In this document: piece by piece, positions 1-8,596 of the stretch
Numbering within the stretch: the stretch's first letter is position 1
How the letters are laid out: each line of letters starts with the position of its first letter
Source of the DNA: JBBRVP01 sp038246785
Lineage (GTDB): Bacteria; Actinomycetota; Actinomycetes; Jiangellales; Jiangellaceae
NCBI GenBank assembly: GCA_038246785.1
Contig: JBBRVP010000003.1
Location: forward strand, 92,361 to 156,360
Reading direction: 5' to 3'
Length of the DNA: 64,000 nucleotides
Translations under genes and position numbers: made by a program
Notes under the pieces: model-generated
Database searches by the model: none
What the model saw: only the letters and a program-made list of their open reading frames with translations
Told to the model about the DNA's origin: nothing

Positions 1-2
1 TC

Positions 3-515
3 GTCGGCGTCGGCATCACCCCCGCGACTGCGCTGGCGGAGTCCGCCGGTCTCGAGGTGGCCGACGGGATCGTCGTGGACGCCACGCTGCGCAGCTCCGA
101 TCCCGATGTCTATGCTGCCGGCGACGTCGCCGACGTCGACCGCCCGGCGCTGGGTCGCCGGGTACGAGTCGAGCACTGGGCCAACGCGGAGGACACCGGG
201 CCGGTCGCCGCCCGGGCGATGCTCGGCAGGGACGCCACCGTCGACTTCTTGCCGTTCTTCTTCTCCGACCAGTACGACCTCGGCATGGAGTACGTCGGCT
301 GGGCCGACCCGCGGGAGTCCCGGGTGGTCATGCGCGGCGACCCGGCGAAGCGGGAGTTCTCGGCGTTCTGGCTCGACGGCGCGCGGGTGGCAGCCGGCAT
401 GCACGCCAACCTGTGGGATCAGGGCATCGACCCGATCAAAGCGCTCGTCCTGAGCCGGCGGGACATCGACCCCCAGCGGCTGGCCGACCCGTCGGTACCC
501 CTCGATTCCCTGTGA
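3..515 (+). CDS. NAD(P)/FAD-dependent oxidoreductase, ferredoxin-reductase type, C-terminal part
   Basis: The reading frame is open from the first bases, so the 5' end lies outside the window; about 170 residues remain. The visible part holds the late FAD-binding motif YAAGDVAD, typical of pyridine-nucleotide-disulphide oxidoreductases. A reductase C-terminal domain follows (VEHWANAEDTG, then FFFSDQYDLGMEYVG), as in ferredoxin or putidaredoxin reductases that pass electrons from NAD(P)H through FAD to a small iron-sulphur protein. The partner is not visible here. The gene ends 44 nt before dnaG, which appears to have its own promoter, so the two need not be co-transcribed. The family call is firm; the physiological partner is unknown. 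Confidence 0.85.
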   Translation, partial: VGVGITPATALAESAGLEVADGIVVDATLRSSDPDVYAAGDVADVDRPALGRRVRVEHWANAEDTGPVAARAMLGRDATVDFLPFFFSDQYDLGMEYVGWADPRESRVVMRGDPAKREFSAFWLDGARVAAGMHANLWDQGIDPIKALVLSRRDIDPQRLADPSVPLDSL

Positions 516-547
516 ACAGCGCCGGACGGCGCATCCGGTCGCGACCC

Positions 548-553
548 TAGACT
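548..553 (+). promoter_or_regulatory. Probable -10 box (TAGACT) of a leaderless dnaG transcript
   Basis: TAGACT ends 6 nt before the GTG start of dnaG. There is no Shine-Dalgarno sequence in between, and transcription would start at or next to the start codon. No convincing -35 is visible. This is one of at least eleven such arrangements in the window. Confidence 0.5.
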
Positions 554-559
554 CGACGG

Positions 560-2488
560 GTGCCCCGCATCCGCGACGAGGACATCGCCCTCGTCCGCGA
601 GCGCGCCCACATCGACGAGATCGTCCGCGAGTACGTCACGCTGCGCAACGCCGGCGGGGGCTCGCTGAAGGGGCTCTGCCCGTTCCATGAGGAGAAGACG
701 CCGTCGTTCCACGTCACTCCGGCTCGCCAGTTCTGGCACTGCTTCGGCTGCAGCGCCGGCGGCGACGTCATCTCCTTCGTCCAGCAGATCGACCACCTCG
801 GCTTCCAGGAGGCCGTCGAGCGGCTGGCCGACAAGGTCGGGTTGCAGCTGCGGTACGACGACGCCGGGCCGGCCGGCGGTCAGCAGTCGCGGCTGCGCGA
901 GCAACGCTCCCGGCTCGTCGACGCGCACCGCGAGGCCGCGCTGTTCTACGCCGGGCAGTTGGAAGCCGCGCCGGAGGCGCTGGTCGGCCGGCAGTTCCTC
1001 GCCGAGCGCGGCTTCGACCAGACCGCCGCCGAACACTTCGGGGTGGGCTACTCGCCCCGGGCCGGCGAGGCGCTGACCATCCATCTGCGCGGTCTGGGCC
1101 GCTTCTCCGACGAGGACCTCGTCGCCTCCGGGCTGTGCGGCCAGGGGCGCGGCGGCGGCCTGTACGACCGCTTCCGGGGGCGGCTGATGTGGCCGATCCG
1201 CGACCTCATGGGCGAGGTCGTCGGCTTCGGCGCCCGCCGGCTGCACGACGACGACCGGATCGAGGCGAAATACCTCAACACCCCTGAGACCACCATCTAC
1301 AAGAAGAGCTCGCTGCTCTACGGCGTCGACCTCGCCAAGCGAGACATCGCCCGGTCGTCCCGCGCCGTGGTCGTCGAGGGCTACACCGACGTGATGGCCT
1401 GCCACCTCTCCGGTGTCACCACAGCCGTCGCCACCTGCGGCACCTCGTTCGGCGACGAGCACGCCAAGGTGCTGCGCCGACTGCTGATGGACCAGGACGA
1501 GTACCGCGGAGAGGTGGTGTTCACCTTCGACGGCGACGCCGCCGGCCAGAAGGCCGCGCTGCGGGCGTTCGAGGGAGACCAGCGCTTCGTGGCGCAGACC
1601 TACGTCGCCGTCGAGCCCGACGGGCTCGACCCCTGCGAGGTGCGCCAGCGCAAGGGCGACGCCGCCGTCCGCGAGCTGGTAGCCCGCCGGCAGCCGCTGT
1701 TCCAGTTCGCGATCCGCACGCTGCTGAGCGAGTCCGACCTCGACTCCTCGGAGGGCAGGACGCACGCGCTGGACCGCACCATCCCGCTGGTGGCACGCAT
1801 CCGCGACACCGCGCTGCGCGACGACTACGCCCGCCGGCTCGCCGGCTGGGTCGGGGCACCCGACGAGCTGGCGGTCGTCCAGCGGGTCCGCGCGGTGTCC
1901 GGCAGGCCCGACCGGCGCGGCGGCCCGTCCCGGTCGACTCCGCCGGTCCCGGGGCAGCAGGCGCTCGCGGTCCCCGTGCACGGCGAGGTCGACCCCCAGA
2001 CGCTGGGCGTCGAGCGTGAGGCGCTCAAGGTCGCGCTGCAGCGCCCCGCCCTCGCCGGCCGGGCATTCGACGACCTCGACGCCGAGGCGTTCCGCTCACC
2101 CGCCCACCGGGCCGTGCAGGCCGCTGTCGCGGCTGCCGGCGGCGCCGGGCGCTCGGTCTCGGCGAACGGGTCCGGTCGGTCCGACGGGTCGGGCTACCTC
2201 GACCGCGTGCTCGCCGCCTGCGCCGACGACGGCGTACGTCACCTCGTGCGCGAGCTTTCCGTGGAAGTCGTGCCCGCAACCGAGGAGCAGATGACCCGCT
2301 ACGTCTCCGGCACGCTCGCCCGGCTGCACGAGATGGAGGTCAGCCGGGCCATCGTGGGCGCCAAGGCACGGTTGCAGCGCACCGATCCGACGGCCGACGT
2401 GGCCGCCTACAACCGGCTCTTCGGCGAGCTCACCGCGCTGGAGTCGCAGCGGCAGGTGTTGCGCGCTCGCGCCGCCGAGGGGGTGTAG
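560..2488 (+). CDS. dnaG: DNA primase DnaG
   Basis: DnaG makes the RNA primers for lagging-strand synthesis at the replication fork. The 642-residue protein has a CHC2 zinc finger (C40, H43, C61, C64; motif CPFHEEKTPSF, then HCFGC), the catalytic core, and a Toprim domain (VVEGYTDVMACH near residue 270, FTFDGDAAGQKA near residue 320) that supplies the metal-binding acidic residues. A weakly conserved C-terminal helicase-interaction region follows. The length is normal for actinobacteria. The GTG start is supported by the TAGACT box 6 nt upstream and by the conserved N-terminus MPRIRDEDIALVRERAHIDE. The next gene begins 5 nt after the stop, so read-through into the kinase gene is likely. Confidence 0.96.
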   Translation: MPRIRDEDIALVRERAHIDEIVREYVTLRNAGGGSLKGLCPFHEEKTPSFHVTPARQFWHCFGCSAGGDVISFVQQIDHLGFQEAVERLADKVGLQLRYDDAGPAGGQQSRLREQRSRLVDAHREAALFYAGQLEAAPEALVGRQFLAERGFDQTAAEHFGVGYSPRAGEALTIHLRGLGRFSDEDLVASGLCGQGRGGGLYDRFRGRLMWPIRDLMGEVVGFGARRLHDDDRIEAKYLNTPETTIYKKSSLLYGVDLAKRDIARSSRAVVVEGYTDVMACHLSGVTTAVATCGTSFGDEHAKVLRRLLMDQDEYRGEVVFTFDGDAAGQKAALRAFEGDQRFVAQTYVAVEPDGLDPCEVRQRKGDAAVRELVARRQPLFQFAIRTLLSESDLDSSEGRTHALDRTIPLVARIRDTALRDDYARRLAGWVGAPDELAVVQRVRAVSGRPDRRGGPSRSTPPVPGQQALAVPVHGEVDPQTLGVEREALKVALQRPALAGRAFDDLDAEAFRSPAHRAVQAAVAAAGGAGRSVSANGSGRSDGSGYLDRVLAACADDGVRHLVRELSVEVVPATEEQMTRYVSGTLARLHEMEVSRAIVGAKARLQRTDPTADVAAYNRLFGELTALESQRQVLRARAAEGV

Positions 2489-2493
2489 CGCCC

Positions 2494-3894
2494 ATGCCCG
2501 CGGTCGCCGGTGTCGACTCCTCGACACAGTCGTGCAAGGTGGTCGTCTGCGACGCCGAGAGCGGACATCTGCGGTCGATCGGTCGCGCCGGGCACCCGGA
2601 CGGCACCGAGGTCGATCCTGCTGCCTGGGAGGCCGCGCTGCACGAGGCAGCCGCGGGCCGGCTGGACGACGTCGACGCGGTCTCCGTCGCCGGACAGCAG
2701 CACGGCATGGTCGCGCTCGACGCGGCCGGCGCGGTGCTGCGGCCCGCGCTGCTGTGGAACGACGTGCGCTCGGCCGGCGCGGCCCGCGACCTGGTCGACG
2801 AGCTCGGTGGAGGCGAGGCGTGGGCCGACGCCGTGGGCAGCGTCCCGGGCGCGGCCTTCACCGTCGCCAAGCTGCGCTGGCTCGCCGACGCCGAGCCCGA
2901 GCTGGCCGGGCGGACGAGCAGCGTCCTGCTGCCGCACGACTGGCTGACCTGGCGGCTGGCCGGCGCGCCGGCGGACGCAGCCACGACCGATCGTGGCGAC
3001 GCCTCCGGCACCGGCTACTGGTCGCCGTCGGGCCGCTGCTACCGCGACGACCTCGTCGAGCGCGCACTGGGCCACCGCGTCGCCCTGCCGCGTGTCGCCG
3101 ACCCGGCCGAGGTCGTGGGCCGCACGGCCGACGGGGCCGCGCTGGCCGCCGGCACCGGCGACAACATGGGAGCAGCCCTGGGGCTCGGGGCGGGCCCCGG
3201 CGACGTCGTCCTGTCGCTCGGCACCAGCGGGACCGTCTTCGCGGTGTCGGACGACCCGACCGCCGACCCCACCGGCATCGTGGCGGGGTTCGCGGACGCG
3301 AGCGGCCGTTTCCTCCCGCTCGTCTGCACCTTGAACGCGGCGCGCGTCCTCACGGCGACGGCGGCGATGCTCGGCACCGACCTGGCCGGCCTCGACCGGC
3401 TCGCGCTCGCCGCATCGCCGGGCGCCGGCGGGCTGACCCTGCTGCCCTATCTGGATGGCGAGCGCACCCCCGCACTCCCCGATGCCACCGCCACGTTGCT
3501 CGGCCTCACCCGGTCCGCCATGATCCCGGAGAACCTTGCGCGGGCGGCCGTCGAGGGAATGCTGTGCGGGCTTGCCGACGGTCTGGACGCCCTGGTGGAT
3601 CTCGGGGTGGCGGTCCGCCGGGTCCTGCTCGTCGGCGGGGCGGCGCAGTCGGCCGCGGTCCGGGCCGTCGCGCCGATCCTGCTCGGCGCACCGGTCGTCG
3701 TCCCCGAGCCGGCGGAGTACGTCGCCCTGGGAGCCGCGCGGCAGGCAGCCTGGGCACTCGCCGGCGGTCCGGAACCGCCGGACTGGGCGGTCACCGTCGA
3801 CCCGCTGCCGGAGATCGACGAGGCGGCGCGAGAGCGGGGGCGCGAGGTGCGGGCTCGCTACGCGGAGCGTCGGGCCCTCGTCCACGGAGCGTGA
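2494..3894 (+). CDS. xylB: Xylulokinase-like FGGY-family sugar kinase
   Basis: This FGGY carbohydrate kinase of 466 residues most resembles xylulokinase, which phosphorylates D-xylulose to feed the pentose phosphate pathway. The N-terminal phosphate loop is GVDSSTQSCKVVV. The sugar-binding stretch is SVAGQQHGMVALD followed by LLWNDVRS. The C-terminal actin-like half contains GTGDNMGAALGLG and LVGGAAQSAAVR. ATG follows dnaG by 5 nt. No isomerase or sugar transporter lies nearby, so the substrate is inferred from family likeness only; another ketose or polyol is possible. Its place between dnaG and a sigma factor gene is odd. Confidence 0.82.
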   Translation: MPAVAGVDSSTQSCKVVVCDAESGHLRSIGRAGHPDGTEVDPAAWEAALHEAAAGRLDDVDAVSVAGQQHGMVALDAAGAVLRPALLWNDVRSAGAARDLVDELGGGEAWADAVGSVPGAAFTVAKLRWLADAEPELAGRTSSVLLPHDWLTWRLAGAPADAATTDRGDASGTGYWSPSGRCYRDDLVERALGHRVALPRVADPAEVVGRTADGAALAAGTGDNMGAALGLGAGPGDVVLSLGTSGTVFAVSDDPTADPTGIVAGFADASGRFLPLVCTLNAARVLTATAAMLGTDLAGLDRLALAASPGAGGLTLLPYLDGERTPALPDATATLLGLTRSAMIPENLARAAVEGMLCGLADGLDALVDLGVAVRRVLLVGGAAQSAAVRAVAPILLGAPVVVPEPAEYVALGAARQAAWALAGGPEPPDWAVTVDPLPEIDEAARERGREVRARYAERRALVHGA

Positions 3895-4030
3895 CGAGCG
3901 CCGGGGAGATCGGCACCTTCGACAGGTATTCCAGCCGAACGGACGGGCTCATCCCTGTGAAAGCAGCGGACAGAGCTGTCCGCGAAGGTCCACACTGTCG
4001 GATCAGCGGTCGGCGAGGAGGGTTCGAGGC

Positions 4031-5215
4031 GTGACCATAGCCGTGCTGCCGAAAGGCGGGCTCAGTGGCGCCGCCGGCGTCCCGGGGCCGCGGCGACCGG
4101 CGGGGGAGAGTCCTGCGGACTCCGGGCTGCCGCTGCAGCCGTTCCCCCTCGAGAACGTCGAGGACGCTGCCGCTGCCGGTGACGGAGTGGCCGCCACCGC
4201 CGTCCGCCCGCTCGTAGTCACCAACGAGCCGGCACCCGAGGAGCTGGCCGCGGTCGAGGAGGAGTCGTCCGACGAGGCGCCTGACACGGTCCTGGACGGC
4301 GCCTTCGACCGCTCGATGGACCTGGTCCGCCAGTACCTCCGCGAGATCGGCCGGGTGCCGCTGCTCACCGCCGCCGAGGAGGTCAGCTTGGCTCGTGCGG
4401 TCGAGGCCGGCCTGCTCGCCGAGGAGCGGCTGGCGACCGTCAACGGCGACGCCGAGCTGCGTGCCGACCTTGGCGAGGTGGTCCGGCTCGGCAGCGCGGC
4501 CCGCGGCCGGCTCATCGAGAGCAACCTGCGCCTCGTCGTCTCCGTCGCCAAGCGCTACGTCGGCCGCGGCATGCCCATGCTCGACCTCGTCCAGGAGGGC
4601 AACCTCGGGCTGATCCGCGCCGTGGAGAAGTTCGACTACGCCCGCGGCTTCAAGTTCTCCACGTACGCGACCTGGTGGATCCGCCAGGCGATCTCGCGAG
4701 CCCTCGCCGACCAGGGCCGCGTCATCCGCATGCCCGTCCACGTCGTCGAGACGATGAACAAGGTGCTGCGCACGCAGCGCCGGCTCGCCCAGGAGACCGG
4801 GCTCGAGCCGTCGCCGGCCGAAGTCGCCTCCGCGACCGGACTCGACGAGGCGAGGGTGCTCGACCTGCTGTCGCTGGCGCCCGAGCCGGTCAGCCTGCAC
4901 GCCCGGGTCGGCGAGACCGACGACAGCGAGCTCGGTGACCTCATCGAGGACAGCGACGCTCCCGCGCCGGCCGAGCAGGCCGCCGAGGCGCTGCTGAGTG
5001 GTCATCTCGACGACGTCCTGGGCAGCCTCAACGCCCGCGAACGCGACGTGGTCCGGCTGCGCTACGGGCTCGTCGACGGCGAGCAGCACACGCTGGAGGA
5101 GGTCGGCCGCGCGTTCGGCGTTACCCGCGAACGCGTCCGGCAGATCGAGGCCAAGTCCCTGGCCAAGCTGCGGCACGGCCGGTGGTCGGTCGAGCTGCGC
5201 GAATACCTCGTCTGA
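4031..5215 (+). CDS. RNA polymerase sigma-70 family factor (RpoD/SigB/Hrd-like, group 1 or 2)
   Basis: The protein directs RNA polymerase to -35/-10 promoters. GTG at 4031 lies 8 nt after GAGGAGG and gives 394 residues. An acidic, unconserved N-terminal part of about 95 residues is followed by region 1.2 (LVRQYLREIGRVPLLTAAEE) and region 2 (SNLRLVVSVAKRYVGRGMPM, FKFSTYATWWIRQAISRAL). Region 3 follows, then region 4.2 (GVTRERVRQIEAKSLAKLRH). No region 1.1 like that of the long principal factors is seen. Region 3.2-4 differs from the usual HrdB/SigA sequence, so I favour a group 2 factor, but a principal factor cannot be excluded. The frame is open upstream, but the upstream part is antisense-like shadow within xylB. 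Confidence 0.9.
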   Translation: MTIAVLPKGGLSGAAGVPGPRRPAGESPADSGLPLQPFPLENVEDAAAAGDGVAATAVRPLVVTNEPAPEELAAVEEESSDEAPDTVLDGAFDRSMDLVRQYLREIGRVPLLTAAEEVSLARAVEAGLLAEERLATVNGDAELRADLGEVVRLGSAARGRLIESNLRLVVSVAKRYVGRGMPMLDLVQEGNLGLIRAVEKFDYARGFKFSTYATWWIRQAISRALADQGRVIRMPVHVVETMNKVLRTQRRLAQETGLEPSPAEVASATGLDEARVLDLLSLAPEPVSLHARVGETDDSELGDLIEDSDAPAPAEQAAEALLSGHLDDVLGSLNARERDVVRLRYGLVDGEQHTLEEVGRAFGVTRERVRQIEAKSLAKLRHGRWSVELREYLV

Positions 5216-5240
5216 GCCGCCGCGCCGATCCGGCTCCCCA

Positions 5241-5246
5241 TACCCT
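5241..5246 (+). promoter_or_regulatory. Probable -10 box (TACCCT) of a leaderless transcript
   Basis: TACCCT ends 7 nt before the ATG at 5254, and no Shine-Dalgarno lies between. It supports that start over an upstream in-frame ATG at 5182 inside the sigma gene. Confidence 0.45.
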
Positions 5247-5253
5247 TTCCGGC

Positions 5254-5763
5254 ATGGTCCGCTGGCGCCGGAGTCACATGCCGCCGGAGGTGACGGCCGT
5301 CCTGACCGGCGCTACCGGCGAGCGGTTGCTGGCCTGGGCATGCACCCCAGCGGGCGCTGCGGTGGTTGCCACCGACCGCGCGGCCCACCTTCCCGCCGCG
5401 GAGGGGACGATCCGGATCGGTTGGGAGCGCGTCGACCGGGCTGCCTGGGACCGCGACGAGGGGGTCCTCACCGTGGTCGAGGCGGCCCCGGCTGGCCGGC
5501 CACGCCGCCACGCCGTACGCCTCGAGGATCCAGGCGACCTCGTACTCGTGGTCAAGCAGCGGGTCGACGCGTCGCTGGTCCTGAGCCGCCGGGTGCCCCT
5601 CGAGGGCTCCCGCGGGGTCACCGTCGTGGCCCGCCGGCCCCCCGGCACAGACGCGCTGACCTGGAGCGTCGTCCTGGACCGGGGCGTCGACCTCGCCGAC
5701 CCGGTCACCCGCGCCGACGTGGACGCCGCTGTCGACGCGGTGCGCGGCGAGGTCGGCGGGTGA
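5254..5763 (+). CDS. Conserved hypothetical protein
   Basis: The protein has 169 residues and no signal peptide, membrane segment or enzymatic motif that I recognise. It reads as alternating short beta strands (WACTPAGAAVVATDRAAHLP, DLVLVVKQRVDASLVLSRRV), so it is probably a small soluble beta-rich protein. The start at ATG 5254 is chosen because a -10-like box stands 7 nt upstream. The stop overlaps the GTG start of the downstream peptidase by 4 nt (GTGA), which suggests translational coupling. Function unknown. Confidence 0.6.
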   Translation: MVRWRRSHMPPEVTAVLTGATGERLLAWACTPAGAAVVATDRAAHLPAAEGTIRIGWERVDRAAWDRDEGVLTVVEAAPAGRPRRHAVRLEDPGDLVLVVKQRVDASLVLSRRVPLEGSRGVTVVARRPPGTDALTWSVVLDRGVDLADPVTRADVDAAVDAVRGEVGG

Positions 5764-7196
5764 GCCCGCGGGCCGCCGGCCTCGGCGTCCTCGCGCTCGT
5801 CGCGGCGCTGCTCGGCGGATGCACGGGCGGCTCGTCCGGGGCCGCCGCGTCGCATCCTGCAGGTCCGGTCGCGGACGTCGCCTCGAGCGCGCCGTGGCCG
5901 GACCCGTGGCCGCGGCGACCGGTCGTGGACCTACGCCTCGACGTCGCGGACAACCACCGCAGCGTCAGAGGGCACGAGAACGTGTCGTTCCGGCCCGACC
6001 TGCGCACGTGCACGCTGGTCTTCCGGGCCTGGCCCGACAAGCCGCAGACGGCGGCGGCCGGCAACCGGCTCACCGTCACCGCCGCGCGCGTCGACGGCGT
6101 TCGCGTGCGGCCCCGGGTGCGACCGGCGGGAGCACCGCCCGGCGTGCCCGGCACGCTCGTCGAGCTGCCGCTGCGCCGCTGTGCATCAGCGGGCACCTCG
6201 CTGCGCGCCGCCCTCGACTTCCGGCTTGTCCTCGGCAAGGACACCGCCGAGCGGGTGGGCTGGTCGCCGCGGGCCGGCGGCGTGGCCTGGATGGCCACGG
6301 CCTTCCCGCTGCTGGCGTGGGAGCGGGGCCGCGGATGGGCACGCGAGCCGGCCGTCGGGCTGGTCGGAGAGACCGCCACCAGCGAGGTGTTCGACGTACG
6401 CCGCCTCGACGTGGTGGCGCCCGCCGTCGACGCTGTGCTCGGCACCGGCCGGCTGCTGGGCACGGCCGCCGGGCCTCGCCCCGGCACCCGAGTGCACACC
6501 TTCACCGCGCCGCTGGCCCGCGACGTCTCGGTCGTGGCCGGCCGGCTGCAGGTCGTCGAGCGGGACGTGTCCGGCGTACGGCTGCACGTGGCGGCGCCAC
6601 CCGGGGCGAGGTTCCCGCTCGAGGACTGGACGGCGCTCACCGCCCGCTCGATGACGACGCTGTCGCAGCTGCTCGGCCGCTTCCCGTACCCCGATCTGTG
6701 GGTGGCGGTGCTGCCCGGCGTACCGACCGGTATCGAGTTTCCTGGCGCCATCCAGTTCGCCGACGTCAACCCGTCGGCGACCGCACTGGTGACCCACGAG
6801 GTCGCCCACATGTGGTTCTACGGTCTGGTCGGCAACGACCAGGCCAGGGACCCGTGGCTCGACGAGTCGTGGGCGTCGTGGGCACAGGCGGTGGCCGACG
6901 GGGCCGCGGGCGCCTACCTGGGCATCGTCGTGCCGAAGCCGCTCGTGGGGATGCTCGGGCGGCCGATGTCGTACTGGGACCGGCATCGCCCGGGCTACGG
7001 AGTGGGGGTGTACGCGCAGGGTGCGAAGGTGCTCCTGCAGGCCCGCCAGGCGGTGGGGGCCGCGGCGTTCGATGCGGCGGTGCGCCGCTACCTGCGGGCG
7101 AACGCCTGGCGCGTGGCGACGCCCGCCGACGTCGAGCGCGCGTTTACGGACCTGCCCGAGGTGAGGGCTCGCCTCCGCGCCGCCGGAGCCTTCTGA
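5760..7196 (+). CDS. M1-family-like zinc metallopeptidase, predicted lipoprotein
   Basis: This is a predicted exported peptidase of 478 residues. The N-terminus is a lipoprotein signal (hydrophobic LGVLALVAALLGGC with a lipobox cysteine near residue 21). The domain begins like other M1 aminopeptidases with a beta-sheet region (VVDLRLDVADNHRSVRGHEN). The catalytic zinc motif is HEVAHMWF at residues 346-353, followed after 18 residues by the third ligand in DESWASW (E369). A GIEFPG motif stands where M1 enzymes have the GxMEN exopeptidase motif, so substrate handling may differ. The gene starts at GTG overlapping the previous stop (GTGA). It converges on the topoisomerase gene. Confidence 0.85.
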   Translation: MSPRAAGLGVLALVAALLGGCTGGSSGAAASHPAGPVADVASSAPWPDPWPRRPVVDLRLDVADNHRSVRGHENVSFRPDLRTCTLVFRAWPDKPQTAAAGNRLTVTAARVDGVRVRPRVRPAGAPPGVPGTLVELPLRRCASAGTSLRAALDFRLVLGKDTAERVGWSPRAGGVAWMATAFPLLAWERGRGWAREPAVGLVGETATSEVFDVRRLDVVAPAVDAVLGTGRLLGTAAGPRPGTRVHTFTAPLARDVSVVAGRLQVVERDVSGVRLHVAAPPGARFPLEDWTALTARSMTTLSQLLGRFPYPDLWVAVLPGVPTGIEFPGAIQFADVNPSATALVTHEVAHMWFYGLVGNDQARDPWLDESWASWAQAVADGAAGAYLGIVVPKPLVGMLGRPMSYWDRHRPGYGVGVYAQGAKVLLQARQAVGAAAFDAAVRRYLRANAWRVATPADVERAFTDLPEVRARLRAAGAF

Positions 7197-7242
7197 TTTG
7201 GGCCGCCGCCTCGCCGGTCCCCGCCGGTCCGCGCCGCCGCTC

Positions 7243-7330
7243 CCATACGCATTTGGGTTTCTCGGGACCAGCGCGTTCACAGTTGCGCCGCACGCGGCCC
7301 GCTGACATCACAAGCCCCAAATGCGTACGG
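7243..7330. repeat. Long inverted repeat between convergent genes
   Basis: Arms at 7243-7260 and 7312-7330 share CCrTACGCATTTGGG in inverted orientation (14 of 15 positions), separated by about 51 nt. It lies in the 165-nt gap between the M1 peptidase (+) and topoisomerase IB (-). It could be a bidirectional terminator, but the large loop and the AT-rich arm core are unusual for that, so a small mobile-element relic is also possible. Confidence 0.6.
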
Positions 7331-7361
7331 AACGAGGGGACGAGCGAGGGGCCGGACCGGG

Positions 7362-8407
7362 TCAGGCGGCGCGGCGCTGGCGTACGGCCGGACGGGCCAG
7401 CATCTCGAGCACGGCGACCTCGACCCTGCCGTGCAGCGGCGAGGACTGCGAACCACCGTCCAGCGCGGCTTGCTCGACGGCATCGACGACGGTGGTGCCG
7501 TCGTCGTAGAGGTCGATGACCCTCGGGTCGACGTAGGAGGCTCTGCACACCGCCGGGGTGTTGCCGAGGTAGTCGGAGACCTCGCGGTAGGCCCGGGCGA
7601 CCGCCCGCTTTCGCTTGCTAGGGGTGTCGGCCACCTCGCGCGACATGGCGAGGGCGACGGCCATGAGCACGGTCGCGTGCCACGTACGGAAGTCCTTCGC
7701 CGAGACCTCGCCGCCGAACACGTCCTTGAGGTAAGCGTTGATGTCGCCGCTGCGCACGTCGTGCCAGCCGGCCCGGTCCTTCCAAGCGAGCAGCTCGGGC
7801 GAGTCGTCCTTGCGCCGGCGCAGGCCGCTGACGACACGGAGCAGGTCGGGGTCGCTGAGCTGCTGTACGCGCTGCTTGCCGCTCTTGGCGGGGTAGTCGA
7901 ACACGAGGGCGCCGCCATGCATGCGCACGTGCTCGCGGCGGATCGTGGCGAGCCCGTAGGAGCCGTTGTCCTCGGCGTAGGCCTCGCCACCGATTCGGAA
8001 GAACCCGACGTCGAGCAGGGTGAGTGTGGCGCCCATGACGCGCGCCCGGGAGTAGCCGGTCTCCGCCAGGTCGGTGCGTGCGCGCTCACGCGCCGCCGGC
8101 AGGCGACGGGCGAAGTCCAGGATCCGCTCGTGCTTGGCCGCGTCGCGTTGGCGACGCCAGTCGTCGTGGTAGCGGTACTGCCGGCGTCCGGCCTCGTCGG
8201 TGCCCACCGCCTGGATGCGACCGTTGGCGGGCTGGCAGATCCAGACGTCCTCCCACGCCGGCGGGATCACGAGCGCGGCGATGCGGGCCAGCACCTCGGG
8301 CTCGCGAACCCGACGCGCCCGTCGGGCCACTCGTACGCGAACCCACGGCCGCGTCTGCGGCGGCGGATCCCGGGCGCGGCGCAGTCGACGCGCTTGAGGC
8401 GGCCCAC
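7362..8407 (-). CDS. DNA topoisomerase IB, with a probable frameshift near its N-terminus
   Basis: Type IB topoisomerases relax supercoils through a 3'-phosphotyrosyl intermediate. The catalytic part is intact in one frame: IPPAWEDVWIC, RRQYRYHDDW, YGLATIRREHVRMHGG, KDFRTWHATVL and the active-site tyrosine region CRASYVDPRVI. The expected N-terminus (RLKRVDCAAPGIRRRRRGRG, then FAYEWPDGRV) is in a different frame starting at GTG 8407. The two frames join only if one base is missing near 8305-8320. A single open frame runs further upstream to 8522, but its extra N-terminus does not look like the family and it runs into the tRNA-Asn. The gene is therefore either a pseudogene, a sequencing error, or translated from an internal start. 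Confidence 0.85.
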
Positions 8408-8507
8408 GGCTCAGCTGTACCCGGTCAGGCCGGTCGTCGCACCTCGGCCGGTTGGGCCCGCGACGGCTGGTAGCCTGCTTCGGCGCTCGGCGGCGTTGCG
8501 CCGACGG

Positions 8508-8580
8508 TCCCGCGTAGCTCAATTGGCAGAGCGTCCGGCTGTTAACCGGTAGGTTGCTGGTTCGAGTCCAGCCGCGGGAG
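8508..8580 (+). tRNA. tRNA-Asn (anticodon GTT)
   Basis: The 73-nt cloverleaf has acceptor stem TCCCGCG/CGCGGGA with discriminator G. Its D-arm contains TAGCTCAATTGGCAGAGC, its anticodon loop is CTGTTAA, and its T-arm is GCTGG-TTCGAGT-CCAGC. No CCA is encoded. It lies 16 nt before tRNA-Met and is probably co-transcribed with it. Confidence 0.95.
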
Positions 8581-8596
8581 CGCTCCCTCCCGGCCC

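Noticed and set aside
2407..3885. Minus-strand open frame of 492 codons opposite the xylulokinase gene
   Set aside because: It lacks any family-like sequence and is antisense to a clear FGGY kinase.
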